Part shown: piece after piece, positions 48,142 to 58,007 of the stretch | Layout of the letters: every line of letters starts with the position of its first letter | Position numbering within the stretch: position 1 is the stretch's first letter | Assembly: GCA_900323505.1 (NCBI GenBank) | Contig: OOIN01000001.1 | Location: 186,001-250,000, forward strand | DNA from: Ustilago trichophora | Lineage: Eukaryota; Basidiomycota; Ustilaginomycetes; Ustilaginales; Ustilaginaceae | Length of the DNA: 64,000 nucleotides | Direction of reading: 5' to 3' | The notes under the pieces: generated by a model | Database searches by the model: none | What the model was told of the DNA's origin: nothing | What the model saw: the letters and a program-made list of their open reading frames with translations, nothing else | Program-made: the position numbers and the translations under genes

Positions 48142-49986
48142 ATGGAACCCACAAGCCCCACCGACGACGATACCAAGTTCCACGTCACAATGTCTTCCAA
48201 ACTCGCTACCGTAACTACGCAGCCCTTTGCTCACCCTGCGCCCGAGACTTCTCCTCCTCACCATCTCACCTCAGATATGCCGCCCTCCTCAACATCTTGG
48301 ACGCGAAATCCCCGAGCGCATGCTCGTCAACTACGCCACAAGTTCAGCACTCGTCAAGGTTGGCTTGGCGACTACAACTTCGGCGCGCTTTGTCTGCCCC
48401 GTTTGCTACCCTGGAAGCCAGACTCCAAGTTGAACGGCGGTGCGGCAGAGTCGCCCTTCTACGGTGTCCACGATGATCTACCTGTAGCTGTGGCAATGAT
48501 CTGTGGACTCCAGCACGCTCTTGCGATGTTGGGCGGATTGATCACCCCTCCCATGATCATTGCGTCCGCTTTGAACCTTTCCGGCGAAACATCAGCATAT
48601 TTGATCAGCGCCAGTTTGATCACCTCCGGATTGATCTCTGCCGTGCAGCAGAGTGCGATCCCTCTACCCTGGCTAGGTGGCAGACAGCTGGGTACAGGGT
48701 TGCTCAGCGTGGTAGGGACAAGCTTCACTACGCTCTCGGTGACTACCAGTATCTTTAACAACCTCTACCAGGAAGGAGTGTGCCCTTTGAACCCCGATGG
48801 AAGCAGGGCGCCATGCCCCGATGCCTACGGCTACCTCCTCGGTACAGCAGCCGTATGCGCTCTGCTCGAAGTTGCTCTCTCCTTCCTACCTCCCAGGATT
48901 CTCAAGCGCATGTTTCCACCCATTATCACCGGCACAGTAGTCGCATTTATCGGCATCAAACTCATCGGTGAATCCGCAATTCCTTCGTTTGGCGGTGGTG
49001 CTTCTTGTCACGGTACCAACACCCTTTGCATGGGGACTGACCATCGAGCATATATCTGGGGTGATGCGCACTATCTAGGTCTTGGATTCTTGGCATTCAT
49101 GACCGTGGTCCTCGTCGAGATCTTTGGTAGTCCTGCAATGCGAAATGCGTCGATCGCTATCGGCCTTCTTTTCCCACTCGTCATCGCTGGACCACTCGGA
49201 TACATGTCTTCTGCGCCGATCGACAGCGCCCGCCCCATCACATTCTTGTGGGTCGAGACGTTTAAGCTCCGTGTATACGGTCCTGCTGTGCTCCCACTGC
49301 TGGCAGTGTACATCTCGCTGATGATGGAGTGCATTGGAGATGTTACGGCCACGTCGGAGGTGTCCAGAGTCGAGGTGGACGGGTTGGCTTACGATAGACG
49401 TATCAGCGGAGGTGTTCTGGTGGACGGTCTCGCCGGAGTGTTTTCGGCACTGTTCACCGTTCCACCTCTATCGGTTTTCGCGCAGAACAATGGCGTGATT
49501 GCCATCACGAAATGCGCCAACATCCAAGCCGGTCGCTGGTGCAGTTTCTGGCTGATCCTGTTTGGTATCATTGGTAAACTTGCTGGATGCGTTCGAGCCA
49601 TCCCCCAGCCCGTCCTCGGTGGAGTGCTTCTGGTGCTCTTCGGCTCGATCGCAGTATCGGGTATCAAAGTGTTGCAGAACGTCACGTTCACAAGGAGGAA
49701 CAGGTTTATCCTGGCCATCAGCTTTGGATTTGGATTCGGGACGTTGTTGGTAGATGATCTTTTCAGCAACCTCTTCACATACAAGGGTGGCAACAAGGCG
49801 CTGTCGGGATTCTTGGATAGTATCTTGATCGTGATTTCGACACCGTTCTTGATCAGCGCACTGGTGGGGATGATTGCCAATGCGGTGCTGCCGATGGATG
49901 AGGAGGATAGGAGGATTCAGAGGTTTGGCTCGAGCTCGCCAGAATCTCAGGTGCAGTCTTCGACGGATGAAAAGATGACTGCGTGA
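48142..49986 (+). CDS. Xanthine/uric acid permease (NAT/NCS2 family, UapA/UapC-like)
   Basis: Plasma-membrane proton symporter for purines such as xanthine and urate, 614 residues, near Aspergillus UapA (574) with about 14 hydrophobic segments. Seen: LPWKPDSKLNGG before helix 1, the QH motif (Gln124-His125 in GLQHALAMLGG), GGRQLGTGLL, ISLMMECIGDVTATSEVS in helix 8 with the substrate-contacting Glu, and the NAT signature FAQNNGVIAITKCAN (Gln448, Asn449, Asn450, Gly451), where UapA has AQNNGVIALTRCANR. The TPFLISALVGMIANAVLP segment ends the membrane part. The frame is open upstream to 48010 only from a GTG; the first ATG is 48142, and 48190 is an alternative. The neighbouring MoaA/MoaC genes make the cofactor of xanthine dehydrogenase, a thematic but not proven link. 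Confidence 0.94.
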   Translation: MEPTSPTDDDTKFHVTMSSKLATVTTQPFAHPAPETSPPHHLTSDMPPSSTSWTRNPRAHARQLRHKFSTRQGWLGDYNFGALCLPRLLPWKPDSKLNGGAAESPFYGVHDDLPVAVAMICGLQHALAMLGGLITPPMIIASALNLSGETSAYLISASLITSGLISAVQQSAIPLPWLGGRQLGTGLLSVVGTSFTTLSVTTSIFNNLYQEGVCPLNPDGSRAPCPDAYGYLLGTAAVCALLEVALSFLPPRILKRMFPPIITGTVVAFIGIKLIGESAIPSFGGGASCHGTNTLCMGTDHRAYIWGDAHYLGLGFLAFMTVVLVEIFGSPAMRNASIAIGLLFPLVIAGPLGYMSSAPIDSARPITFLWVETFKLRVYGPAVLPLLAVYISLMMECIGDVTATSEVSRVEVDGLAYDRRISGGVLVDGLAGVFSALFTVPPLSVFAQNNGVIAITKCANIQAGRWCSFWLILFGIIGKLAGCVRAIPQPVLGGVLLVLFGSIAVSGIKVLQNVTFTRRNRFILAISFGFGFGTLLVDDLFSNLFTYKGGNKALSGFLDSILIVISTPFLISALVGMIANAVLPMDEEDRRIQRFGSSSPESQVQSSTDEKMTA

Positions 49987-50138
49987 AGGGATCTCTATCA
50001 TTATATTACTTATTCTGTACATTAGCAAACTTCGTTATTCTCGCAACGACTCTTTCAGTGAGACAGGTTCAACAATTCAGGTTCCTTGTGAGGAAGACGA
50101 TACTCTAGCATAGGACATGGTATCATTATAAATTAAGC

Positions 50139-50734
50139 TTAGAGTACGAGGGTTCCAGCAATGGCACTGCCGAGCAAGACGGTGAAAGCGGCGGCAAGAG
50201 CGCTGATGGGAGCGCCGTGGATTGAGGCAGCAGCGTTACCGGCTGCACGCGAGGTGGCACTTGCAGCGCCGCTAGTGGCAGAGTTGGCGGCGCCGGAGAC
50301 GGCCGAAGAGGCGCCAGTGGCGAGGCTTCCGGCGCCCGAGGTGGCCTGCGAGGCGACACTGGTGGCACCGGTAGCGACGCTAGTTGCAACGCTGGCGGCA
50401 CCGGAGGTTGCAGTGGAGAAGGCACCGCCTGCGCCCGAGGTGACGGTGGTGAAGGCGCCTGCAGCGCCCGAGGTGACATCGCCGAAGACGGAGGTGGCAC
50501 CGCTGGCAATGGTTTGGCCAACACCGCCGACTGCGCTGGTGAGGTCACTCAGGACTGTATAGTAGCAAAGTAAGACACGTTGGTAAGGGAGGATGAAGAG
50601 GATCAGTCTGATGGCTGAGCAAGGCAAGGGCTGGACATGACGGTGGATGTAGACTTACACTGAGCCTGAGTACCAGCAACGAGGACGGCCAGGAGGAGAG
50701 CCTGGAAGAAGATGGTCGACTTGGTGAGCTGCAT
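50139..50734 (-). CDS. Small secreted Ala/Ser/Gly/Thr-rich protein with probable GPI anchor; two exons
   Basis: Exons on the minus strand: 50734-50659 and 50554-50139. The donor is GTAAGT and the acceptor TATACAG; the junction codon gives a Gln-Phe-Leu-Ser sequence. The 163-residue protein has a signal peptide (about 1-24, ending GTQA). The mature part has about ten degenerate repeats of an 8-12 residue Ser-Gly-Ala unit (SGA, TSV, TSGAGG). The C-terminus is hydrophobic (ISALAAAFTVLLGSAIAGTLVL), a GPI signal. No cysteine or catalytic motif is present. The composition is that of an O-mannosylated cell-surface protein. No family is recognised. A TATATA element lies about 97 bp upstream. Without the intron the long exon has no ATG-plus-signal-peptide start, which supports the model. 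Confidence 0.8.
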
Positions 50735-51919
50735 TTTGACGGTTGTGTTGTTTCGATGATATCGAATAGGTGAGGACGAGAATGGATCTTAAAGGTGGTT
50801 TGATAGATGGTGGAGTCGAGGCAAGTGTGTATATATCCCATCCGGGCCGACCAACTCAAAAAGGTGGCGGAAAGGTGGTAGCGATAGAACCACACACCAG
50901 CCAGCCAGCGAGCAAGCGAGCATTCTCACTGTACACTGACACCATCAGGCGACCTTTCATTTGAGTCAACGTCAGGGCGGCTAATCTGGCGTAACCGTAA
51001 ATAGACTTAAGTCGAAGGCGTCCCATCCGAAGGCGATCCAGCACTGCCAAGCGAGCAGTGTGGAGGGCATGTAGAACTGAACATTTTCCAGCCTCTCCGT
51101 CACGAAGAGAGAGCGGGTTGTCGCCAAGATAGCGACAAGACCGTGTGAGAGCCCGTCTGTGCTGCAATGCACTTGCTGCAGCAACCAAAAAAAAGGCAGT
51201 GTCAGACAGTGCAGTCGCAGAACGAAAGGGATTGGAATGATGTCGTCATTTTCTTTTTCGGCGTTACTCCTGCGGAGTGTCCAAAAAAATACAGGATTCC
51301 GCCTTTGGAAGGCTGTTTCATTCTTCGGATCCGAAGTCTACTGTGCCTGTGCCCTCATACATCCCTCAGACCCACCATGCCTCATAAAATGAACTCTTTC
51401 CGCGGAGGTAGATCCAAGAAGAGGGAGTGATTCCCATGAAAAATTTCTTGCCAATCGTCCATTTGGACGCTAACAAAGCTTCCTCGCTATCATGCAAACA
51501 TGCTATGTTTGGTTCTGATAGAGAGCCACCATTGCCGGATCGCTTCCGCTCACCCATCTCGGCCTTTCTGAACGTGCTCTCCATGTTTACCACGCCTTTG
51601 GGTTTTGAATATCTTCATGGTATGCTGGGCTATGCATAGTTCATCGCCTCGTAAAAGGAGCTTGTGCGAGGCTGTGTCTGTCGGCTAGAATGGTGTTCCG
51701 GCGGAAAAAATGTTAGACCGCGGAGATTCGCAATCAACATCGGGTGCATCGGGGAAGCGCCCCGCATTTTACGATTTCACGCGGGCGGGCCAACCACTAC
51801 CCCACAGAGACGAGACGACATCATCATCACCCATCCTCTCTCCTGCCTTGTCCATCGACCCACCTTACCTTCCACAGAGGAATCGGAGGCCGGTTCTACT
51901 CTGCTCTGCTCTGCCCACG
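50735..51919. other. Divergent intergenic region, no gene recognised
   Basis: Between the small GPI-type protein gene (minus) and the TMEM135-like gene (plus). Only short frames occur. The last 200 bp are C/T-rich leader, although an in-frame ATG at 51710 could extend the downstream protein. Confidence 0.45.
50831..50836 (-). promoter_or_regulatory. Candidate TATA box of the small GPI-type protein gene
   Basis: A TATATA core about 97 bp upstream of the ATG at 50734, in the expected position for a strongly expressed surface protein gene. Confidence 0.4.
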
Positions 51920-53485
51920 ATGTCATCTCCACTCTCAGCATCGCAAACGACACCATCTCGCAGCCCCGTACCACGAAACCTCGTCGAACTGCGCACCTTT
52001 CTCTCCGACCCACCCATCCCCCCGCATGCCCGTGTCCCAAGCCGAGCATTCGCCCTAGGCTACTCTTCCAATGTCATCCTCGACGGGATTCTTCCTCTCG
52101 CCTTGCGCAAAAAGTTCCCTGCGGAGGCTCTGCGAGCTTTCATCTCGCTCAAATCGATCCAATCGGGAAGCGTACTTGCGCTCTTCTCTGCGCTCTACCG
52201 CCTCCTGCTAACCCGGTTGACTACTCTTCGGCTCGACCTGCTGGCGAAATCGTGGAACAAGGACAATCTGGATCTTGCAAAAACAAGAGATAGGGTGCGC
52301 GCCCGTCTGCTTAAAATATTGGAATCTGCGGCGTTGGTCCCCTTCACCGCTAGCTTGGCGGCCAGTGCGGTACTGGCCGTATTCCCCATCCCTTCGTTGC
52401 GACGAAGCATGGCGCTGTGGTTGAGCACCAAAGCGGTGGAAAACCTATACGTCCATCTGCGGGCTGTCAAAAGTAGATCGGTAGCTTGGGTACCGGATTG
52501 GATCGGAGGAGCATTCTTTTACGCCCTTGCCAACGGGCAGCTGTTGTGGACTTTCTTGTTCGAACCTTCGTGCTTCCCTAGTTCGTACGGAAGAGTTATC
52601 TTGGCTAGGAGTACGAGCTACATCCCTCCTCGTCCTGCCGGTTTGCCGACATCGATCCCCTGGCCAGCACCCAGAGATATCGCAGATACAATCGCAACTC
52701 TTTCCACGCCTACAAAGACTTCGGCTGCCTACCCTGCATTCAAGGCTCCCGTGCTGTCCGCTCTATCTCCGTCCAAGTATCCCACAACCAAGTATCCTCT
52801 CATCAACCCAGTGTTGGACTATGCGCCCGCGCATCCAGCCCACTCGAGGCTACTGTGCGCCATCTTGCACCCCACCGAGCCATCATGCTCCCGCAACTTC
52901 CTCTCCTTCTTCATGCGCGAATGGCAAGCAAGCGCCAAATTCGTCGCCGTATTCACCGCCCTCACCCAGCTCCTCTCCTACAAACGCATCTTAAAAGACC
53001 CCGAAACGGCACTCTTCAAATTCTTGCTCGCCGTCGCCCAAGGAGCAACCGTCATCTCGGGATCCATCGGAACCGCATGGGGTCTAACCTGCTTCTTCCA
53101 ACACTACCTTCCCAAAACGGTCCTCCCAACGAGCAGATACTTTTTAAACGGTTTCCTCAGCAGCGTCTTCATCCTCGCTGTACCCCAGGCGAGAAGAGCG
53201 CAGCTGGGAAGCTACGTGACAAGGCAGAGTCTCGATGCAGGCTACGGTGTTGCCAAGAAGAGAGGCTGGGTGAAGAGCGTCAAACACGGAGATACCATGT
53301 TGCTAGCCTTCGGCATTGCAACGCTAACGGCCATGTATGAAACCAGACCAAAGGCCGTCGAGAGTAGCATTCGAAAGCTCGTCTGGGCCTTGTTGGGCAA
53401 TTCGGCCACCGTGGATACTGAGAAACAGGCTCAGCTGCAGTGGAAGAAGTCCGAGCCTTTGGTCGAGGAAAAGAAGGCTCAGTGA
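51920..53485 (+). CDS. Multispanning membrane protein, possibly TMEM135-like (peroxisomal or mitochondrial)
   Basis: A 521-residue membrane protein without a catalytic motif. It has a hydrophilic N-terminus; a positively charged helix-rich region (about 60-215) with LSTKAVENLYVHLRAVKSR; a WVPDWIGGAFFYALANGQLLW segment (about 190-212); and a central LHPTEPSCSRNFLSFFMREW stretch (about 315-335) with a His-Pro/Ser-Cys pattern. A membrane block from about 340 to 420 includes GATVISGSIGTAWGLTCFF, and a Lys-rich tail ends the protein. The His-Pro...Cys stretch and the paired membrane blocks resemble the TMEM135 (PMP52) family, placed in peroxisomes and mitochondria. That link is from memory and tentative. 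The frame opens with an ATG at 51710, adding 70 non-conserved-looking residues; I prefer 51920 (MSSPLSAS) but cannot exclude the longer form. Confidence 0.6.
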   Translation: MSSPLSASQTTPSRSPVPRNLVELRTFLSDPPIPPHARVPSRAFALGYSSNVILDGILPLALRKKFPAEALRAFISLKSIQSGSVLALFSALYRLLLTRLTTLRLDLLAKSWNKDNLDLAKTRDRVRARLLKILESAALVPFTASLAASAVLAVFPIPSLRRSMALWLSTKAVENLYVHLRAVKSRSVAWVPDWIGGAFFYALANGQLLWTFLFEPSCFPSSYGRVILARSTSYIPPRPAGLPTSIPWPAPRDIADTIATLSTPTKTSAAYPAFKAPVLSALSPSKYPTTKYPLINPVLDYAPAHPAHSRLLCAILHPTEPSCSRNFLSFFMREWQASAKFVAVFTALTQLLSYKRILKDPETALFKFLLAVAQGATVISGSIGTAWGLTCFFQHYLPKTVLPTSRYFLNGFLSSVFILAVPQARRAQLGSYVTRQSLDAGYGVAKKRGWVKSVKHGDTMLLAFGIATLTAMYETRPKAVESSIRKLVWALLGNSATVDTEKQAQLQWKKSEPLVEEKKAQ

Positions 53486-53589
53486 TGATTCACTTGTACA
53501 ATCCGCAGTCCGCAATCATACACGATCTTTTCTGGCAGTATGCAAGCATCGATTGTTCTATCTCTGATTAAACGTGAACCGTCTTCAAA

Positions 53590-55764
53590 CTACAGATCCT
53601 TTTCGAGCTCGCTGAGCATGTTGTACAGCTCTCCATCCCTAATACTGGCGTAGATGACCGACACGTAACCACCAGTGGTGTTCCACTGTTCGAATTCGCC
53701 CTTGAATTCGTTGAGGTTCTCCTTGCCGTGCATGGGGACGCCGAGAGTCTTCCTGACAAACTCGTAGGCGCGCTTTGTCTTGCCGAGCAGGTGACTGGCG
53801 TGGCAGGCGTAGGGGTTGTCGAGGAATTCTACTGTCACATCGCGGTAGATCTTTTCTGTGTCGGCGACACCAGCGGCGCGCCACTTGACAATGTTTCGGA
53901 GCGGGTCGGCACCTCCACCGCTAGGCAGCTCGGAGAAGTACTTGACCAGGACCGAAGAGGCATCCTGGTAGGTCTCGACCAGACGGTCACGCAAGTCCTT
54001 GGAAGAAGTCTCGTCAAGACGCTTGCTCATGCTCTTCAGCACGAGTACGGCGATCTCCTGCTGCTTGGCGGCATCCATCCACTCACCAAAGTGATGATGG
54101 AGCGAAGCGAGGATGAGGGCGGGGAGTTGCTCAGCGACCTTGTGCTGAAGCGCACGGATGTCGAGCGCCTGGCAGAGGAGGTAGAGCGACCAAGCCTGGA
54201 TCATGGAAAGACACTCGACGGCCTGGAGCGTCTGCCTACCGCTGATGAGGGCGAGCGAGTTGATGGCCTGATTGGCCATCTCTGCGCTCTGGACGTGGGT
54301 CGAGACGGGGTTGCCGAGGAACATGAGCTCCGAGGTGACACTGGCGAGGGCAATATCGATACCCTTGGCGTGGAAGTTGAGCGAAAGATCAGGGGTGGAA
54401 GCCAAGTTGGCGGGGAGACCACGGTTCATGGCGGGATTAACAAGCTCGGTCATCTGCTGGAAGGTCATCTTGCCCATGGCGCAGAGGGCGAGGCGAATCT
54501 TTTCGACGGCGTTGGTCATGGCCATGGCCTGGAAGTTACCACCGTGGTGGATACGGCCATCACCATCATAGGGATCGATCATAGGGTTGTCGGTGGTACT
54601 GTTGATCTCGATGTCGACCGAGCGCTTGGCATTCTCGATGTCTTCGAGACCGGGTCCGACCCACTGCGAGGCAGTTCGGAGCGTGTATCGATCCTGTCGG
54701 AGGGTACCGTTGTCTTCGGAGAAGAGAACGTGCTTTTCGTTCTCGAGGTGCTCGGCGAGTTTCGAGCCGTTGAGGAGAGCACGGATGAACTTGGCACTCT
54801 TGATCTGACCGGGGTGAGGACGAGCGATCTCGTGAATGAAGGGAGCAAAGCTGGCATCGGTACCCTTGAGCGCCTCGACAGCCATAGCGGTAGTCAGCTG
54901 GGTGAGGGCGGCCAACTTCTCTGCCTCGTAAGTGGCCAGACCAGCAACCGACGCCGAGAAGGCGGTACCGTTGAGAAGGCCAAGCGCCTCCTTGGGCTCG
55001 TACTGAACAGGTTCGATGTTGTGCATGCGGCAAGCCTCGTCAGCAGTGACCTTGACACGTTGGCCGCTCTTGTCGGTGACCCAGCAGTAGATACCCCTCT
55101 GACCAGCAAGAGCACCAGCAACATAGGAAAGAGGACTCAAATCACCGCTGGCCGAGATGCTTGACCTGACAGGCACGACAGGGGTAACGTTGTTCTGGAG
55201 GAAGAGCTTCTGCATCTTCTCCAACACCTCCCATCGCACACCGCTGTGGCCACGCATGAGCGAGCTGAGCCTGACAACAATGGCACCCCTGACCCACGCC
55301 TCGGGCATGATCAACGATGACTCGGTGTCGGTCAATGGCAGTGCGAAGGGTGCCGAGCTGGGCTCTCCGGTAGGGAAAGTTGAGGGGACAGGGAGGACAC
55401 CGCACTGCTGCATCTGAAGCAAGGCAAGTTGAAGAGCGCGTGTATTGGCCGTCCTCGAGTCGGCCGAACCGCCGAATCCAGTGTTGATGCCGTAGATCGA
55501 CTCGCCACGATCAAGCTTGGCGATGAGCGACTGGACCGAGTCGTCGATGCGCTTACGAGTAGCGGGGGAAGGGTCGAGGACAGGGATGTGGCCGTATCGT
55601 GCAGAGGCGACGAGGCCCTGAATCTTGAGGTTGTTACCATCGATGACGACCTGCTCGGTGCGGAAGGATGAGGCTTTGCGGAGCTTGGTGTCGGAAGGCT
55701 GGACCAGGAGACCTGGACGAGTGGATGCCTCGACGGCGGGGAGCACGTCTGCTGTGGGAGCCAT
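53590..55764 (-). CDS. Phenylalanine ammonia-lyase
   Basis: Deaminates L-Phe to trans-cinnamate and ammonia; cytosolic homotetramer with a self-formed MIO electrophile. The protein is 724 residues, typical of fungal PAL (about 690-740), and intronless. Seen in order: YGINTGFGGSAD with catalytic Tyr91; ALLQMQQCGVLPVP, the substrate-selectivity segment; RSSISASGDLSPLSYVAGAL, with the MIO triad Ala205-Ser206-Gly207; NGTAFSASVAG; STTDNPMIDP; GGNFQAMAMTNAVEKIR; and LNFHAKGIDIALA. A C-terminal shielding region ends the protein. Position 118 is Met where the dual-specificity yeast enzymes have His (see findings). Cinnamate catabolism or nitrogen scavenging from Phe is the likely role. The stop is 105 bp from the convergent TMEM135-like gene. 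Confidence 0.97.
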   Translation of the reverse strand: MAPTADVLPAVEASTRPGLLVQPSDTKLRKASSFRTEQVVIDGNNLKIQGLVASARYGHIPVLDPSPATRKRIDDSVQSLIAKLDRGESIYGINTGFGGSADSRTANTRALQLALLQMQQCGVLPVPSTFPTGEPSSAPFALPLTDTESSLIMPEAWVRGAIVVRLSSLMRGHSGVRWEVLEKMQKLFLQNNVTPVVPVRSSISASGDLSPLSYVAGALAGQRGIYCWVTDKSGQRVKVTADEACRMHNIEPVQYEPKEALGLLNGTAFSASVAGLATYEAEKLAALTQLTTAMAVEALKGTDASFAPFIHEIARPHPGQIKSAKFIRALLNGSKLAEHLENEKHVLFSEDNGTLRQDRYTLRTASQWVGPGLEDIENAKRSVDIEINSTTDNPMIDPYDGDGRIHHGGNFQAMAMTNAVEKIRLALCAMGKMTFQQMTELVNPAMNRGLPANLASTPDLSLNFHAKGIDIALASVTSELMFLGNPVSTHVQSAEMANQAINSLALISGRQTLQAVECLSMIQAWSLYLLCQALDIRALQHKVAEQLPALILASLHHHFGEWMDAAKQQEIAVLVLKSMSKRLDETSSKDLRDRLVETYQDASSVLVKYFSELPSGGGADPLRNIVKWRAAGVADTEKIYRDVTVEFLDNPYACHASHLLGKTKRAYEFVRKTLGVPMHGKENLNEFKGEFEQWNTTGGYVSVIYASIRDGELYNMLSELEKDL

Positions 55765-56999
55765 TTTGGAGTGTGAGCAAAAGGTTTGCTTGTTTGAGTA
55801 GACTCAGCAAGGGTGGGAGTATGGACGAAGGCAATCTGGCACGGAGGAGGAAAAAGGCAGAAGGACACGAAGGTGGGGAGAAGGGAGACATTTGCTATCG
55901 ACCTCAGCCTCGTTCTTAAGTGATCTTGGAAGCCCTGACAGGCGGTCCACTTTGGCCAGCGGAGGGGCCGACAGCGTGGAGCAACACGCACCAAAGGGTG
56001 CCGCGCTAATCTTGAGATACAGTGCAAGTACAGATACAGTACTGTATACACACGCAGGCCACGCCATGACACGTTATCCACGCTCACACCTCTCTTTCAT
56101 TTCCAGCGCAGCGCAAAGCCTCTTTTTTTTTCTCGTTTACGAACCTCGTCTGCGTAAGACTCTAACGTTGCGGCAGCATTTCCTTCCATTTTCTGTCACA
56201 TCGGTCCATCCCGCCGTCGAGCAGCAGCAGCAGCAGCAGCAGCAGTTGCTGACGCATTGAAATCAACAAAGCTAAAAGAAAAAGAAAAAGTTGCGGAGTA
56301 GCCGATGATAACCAGACTCCAATCACTGAGAAAGACCTGTGGGAGGGAAAAGTGGCTGCCCTTTTTGGCAGCTGGCATGCATGCACAAGCGCACCGAAAA
56401 TCCGCGTCGATTTGTGGAGAGAGTCGAGGTGCACTCCGACTGTGACCCTGAATCAACAAAATCAGAACCGTAAGCGCGTCGATTGGTTTCGGGAGTCTCG
56501 CTTTTATCGGTCGGTGGGGCATGTGCGTGTCACGAGGCCTTTCCTTTCCTTTTTTTTTTTTTTGTCTTTCTTCTTTTCGCTCGTGTTCCCCACGGAAAGA
56601 TGACTTCCGGCACGCATATACAGAAACCGACCGGACCAGACAAGAGTGTACTGTAGTTGGGAATGCAGATCTTGACGGTGTTGTGCTGGAATCATTGCCG
56701 GATGTTTTCTGCATCTCCGATTGAGACTCAATCTCCTTTGAGAAGGTTGGAACCGATCCCGATTCCAGGGTTGATAAAGTCCAAGTCAATGTTTCGACAA
56801 GCCCACAACAAAGTGGGTACTGTTCTGTTCGGTCTCGTGTCAAAAACAGTGGGATTGCAATGGTTGCTCGGTTGCCTTCCTTCTTCACTACACTCGGTGC
56901 TCGTCATGGTTGCAATCACAGTCACTGCCACACAACTTCTCTGTACAGAACAACCAGTTTACAGAGATCAATTGCAATCACTCCAACTGGGCGCGGCGA
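55765..56999. other. Intergenic region upstream of PAL, no gene recognised
   Basis: Holds the PAL promoter and the 3' flank of the SDR gene. It contains (CAG)8 at 56222-56245, a T-tract near 56550-56563 and a TACAGTACTGTATA near-palindrome near 56034-56047. Open frames of up to 230 codons on the minus strand lack motifs. Confidence 0.5.
56222..56245 (+). repeat. (CAG)8 microsatellite
   Basis: Eight perfect CAG units followed by TTGCTG in a non-coding interval about 460 bp upstream of the PAL start. It is the second (CAG)8 tract of the window. Confidence 0.95.
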
Positions 57000-58007
57000 T
57001 CACTTCTTCTGAGCGGCCAGATATTCCTGGAACTCCCTCACATTGGCCTCAAATCCACCTTGGTCCACCTTGAACCCAATCCCACAGGCAAACTCGTTGT
57101 CGAATTTAGCCGGGAAGGTACCTACGAGCCTCTCGCATACCTCGTCCTTCTCAAACTTGATCAGTTTCACCGCCTCGTCACCGGCCACTTTGCGCAATGC
57201 TTCCACCTGCTCCTTGACGCTAACTGTGAATCCGGGGAGGTTGACGGCACGAGAGTATTTCGGGAATTTTTCCGCTGGAATGTCCTTGGCGATGACAAAG
57301 TTCTCCAGTACTGTGCTAGGAGACGAAATCCAGAGCAAGGTTGACTCGAGAACTGGATCATCGGCAGATTTTCCGATAGGGCAGCTCGCCTCGAGACCTT
57401 GGAGGGGTTCTCTGATGATGCCTGAGACGAAGGCTGTGGTCGCCGCAGCAGGTGCACCAGGTCGAACAGTAATGGTAGGCAGTCGAACCGCACGACCATC
57501 GATGAACCCTTTACGAGAGTACTCTGTAACCAGATACTCGCACATCACCTTTGCAGTTCCATAGTTGCTCTCCGGTCTCGGATAGGTGTCTGGCGTAACC
57601 ACCTCTGGCAGTTTACCGCCAAACACGCCGACAGAGGAAGCAAAGACAAACTTGACCCCACGCACCAGCTCCTTGGCCTTGTCCAACAATGCTCGAGTCG
57701 AGTCAAAGTTGACGAGGAATCCAAAGTCCCAGTTGTCCTCGGCGCCTTTCGACATGATTCCGTGCAGAGAGTAGATCACCTTGGGCAGGCCGAGTTCGGT
57801 ACGGAAGATCGAGTCGACTCCGGAGGGCTTGGTGAGGTCTGCAGCGAGACAGACGGATTTGACGCCGGATGACTTTGGTGCAGGTGGGGTGTGTACGTCG
57901 ACCAGGATGAATTGGAACGTGTTCTCAGGTTGAAGCTTGACAAGAGTGTCGGCAAGAAGGGAGCCGAGGAAGCCGCCTGCTCCCGTGATCAGGATCGTTG
58001 TTGCCAT
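57000..58007 (-). CDS. NAD-dependent epimerase/dehydratase-type SDR, D-erythronate dehydrogenase (DenD)-like
   Basis: Extended short-chain dehydrogenase of 335 residues. It has the Rossmann motif TGAGGFLG (8-15), an acidic NAD-selecting residue at the end of strand 2 (ILVDVH), FASSVGVFGG with catalytic Ser124/125, and the YxxxK pair Tyr149-Lys153 in YGTAK. The segment RLPTITVRPGAP (175-186) followed by SGIIREPLQG closely resembles bacterial D-erythronate dehydrogenases of acid-sugar catabolism, so oxidation of a four-carbon sugar acid is the best guess. Other epimerase-like activities remain possible. Cytosolic; no targeting signal and no intron. It is on the same strand as the HyuB gene upstream (623 bp apart). 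Confidence 0.85.
   Translation of the reverse strand: MATTILITGAGGFLGSLLADTLVKLQPENTFQFILVDVHTPPAPKSSGVKSVCLAADLTKPSGVDSIFRTELGLPKVIYSLHGIMSKGAEDNWDFGFLVNFDSTRALLDKAKELVRGVKFVFASSVGVFGGKLPEVVTPDTYPRPESNYGTAKVMCEYLVTEYSRKGFIDGRAVRLPTITVRPGAPAAATTAFVSGIIREPLQGLEASCPIGKSADDPVLESTLLWISSPSTVLENFVIAKDIPAEKFPKYSRAVNLPGFTVSVKEQVEALRKVAGDEAVKLIKFEKDEVCERLVGTFPAKFDNEFACGIGFKVDQGGFEANVREFQEYLAAQKK

Noticed and set aside
51710..51919. Seventy-residue N-terminal extension of the TMEM135-like protein from an upstream ATG
   Set aside because: The sequence looks like translated C/T-rich leader, with no targeting or conserved motif; kept as an alternative only.
53728..55164. 478-codon open frame antisense to PAL
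   Set aside because: Shadow of PAL codon bias; no recognisable motif.
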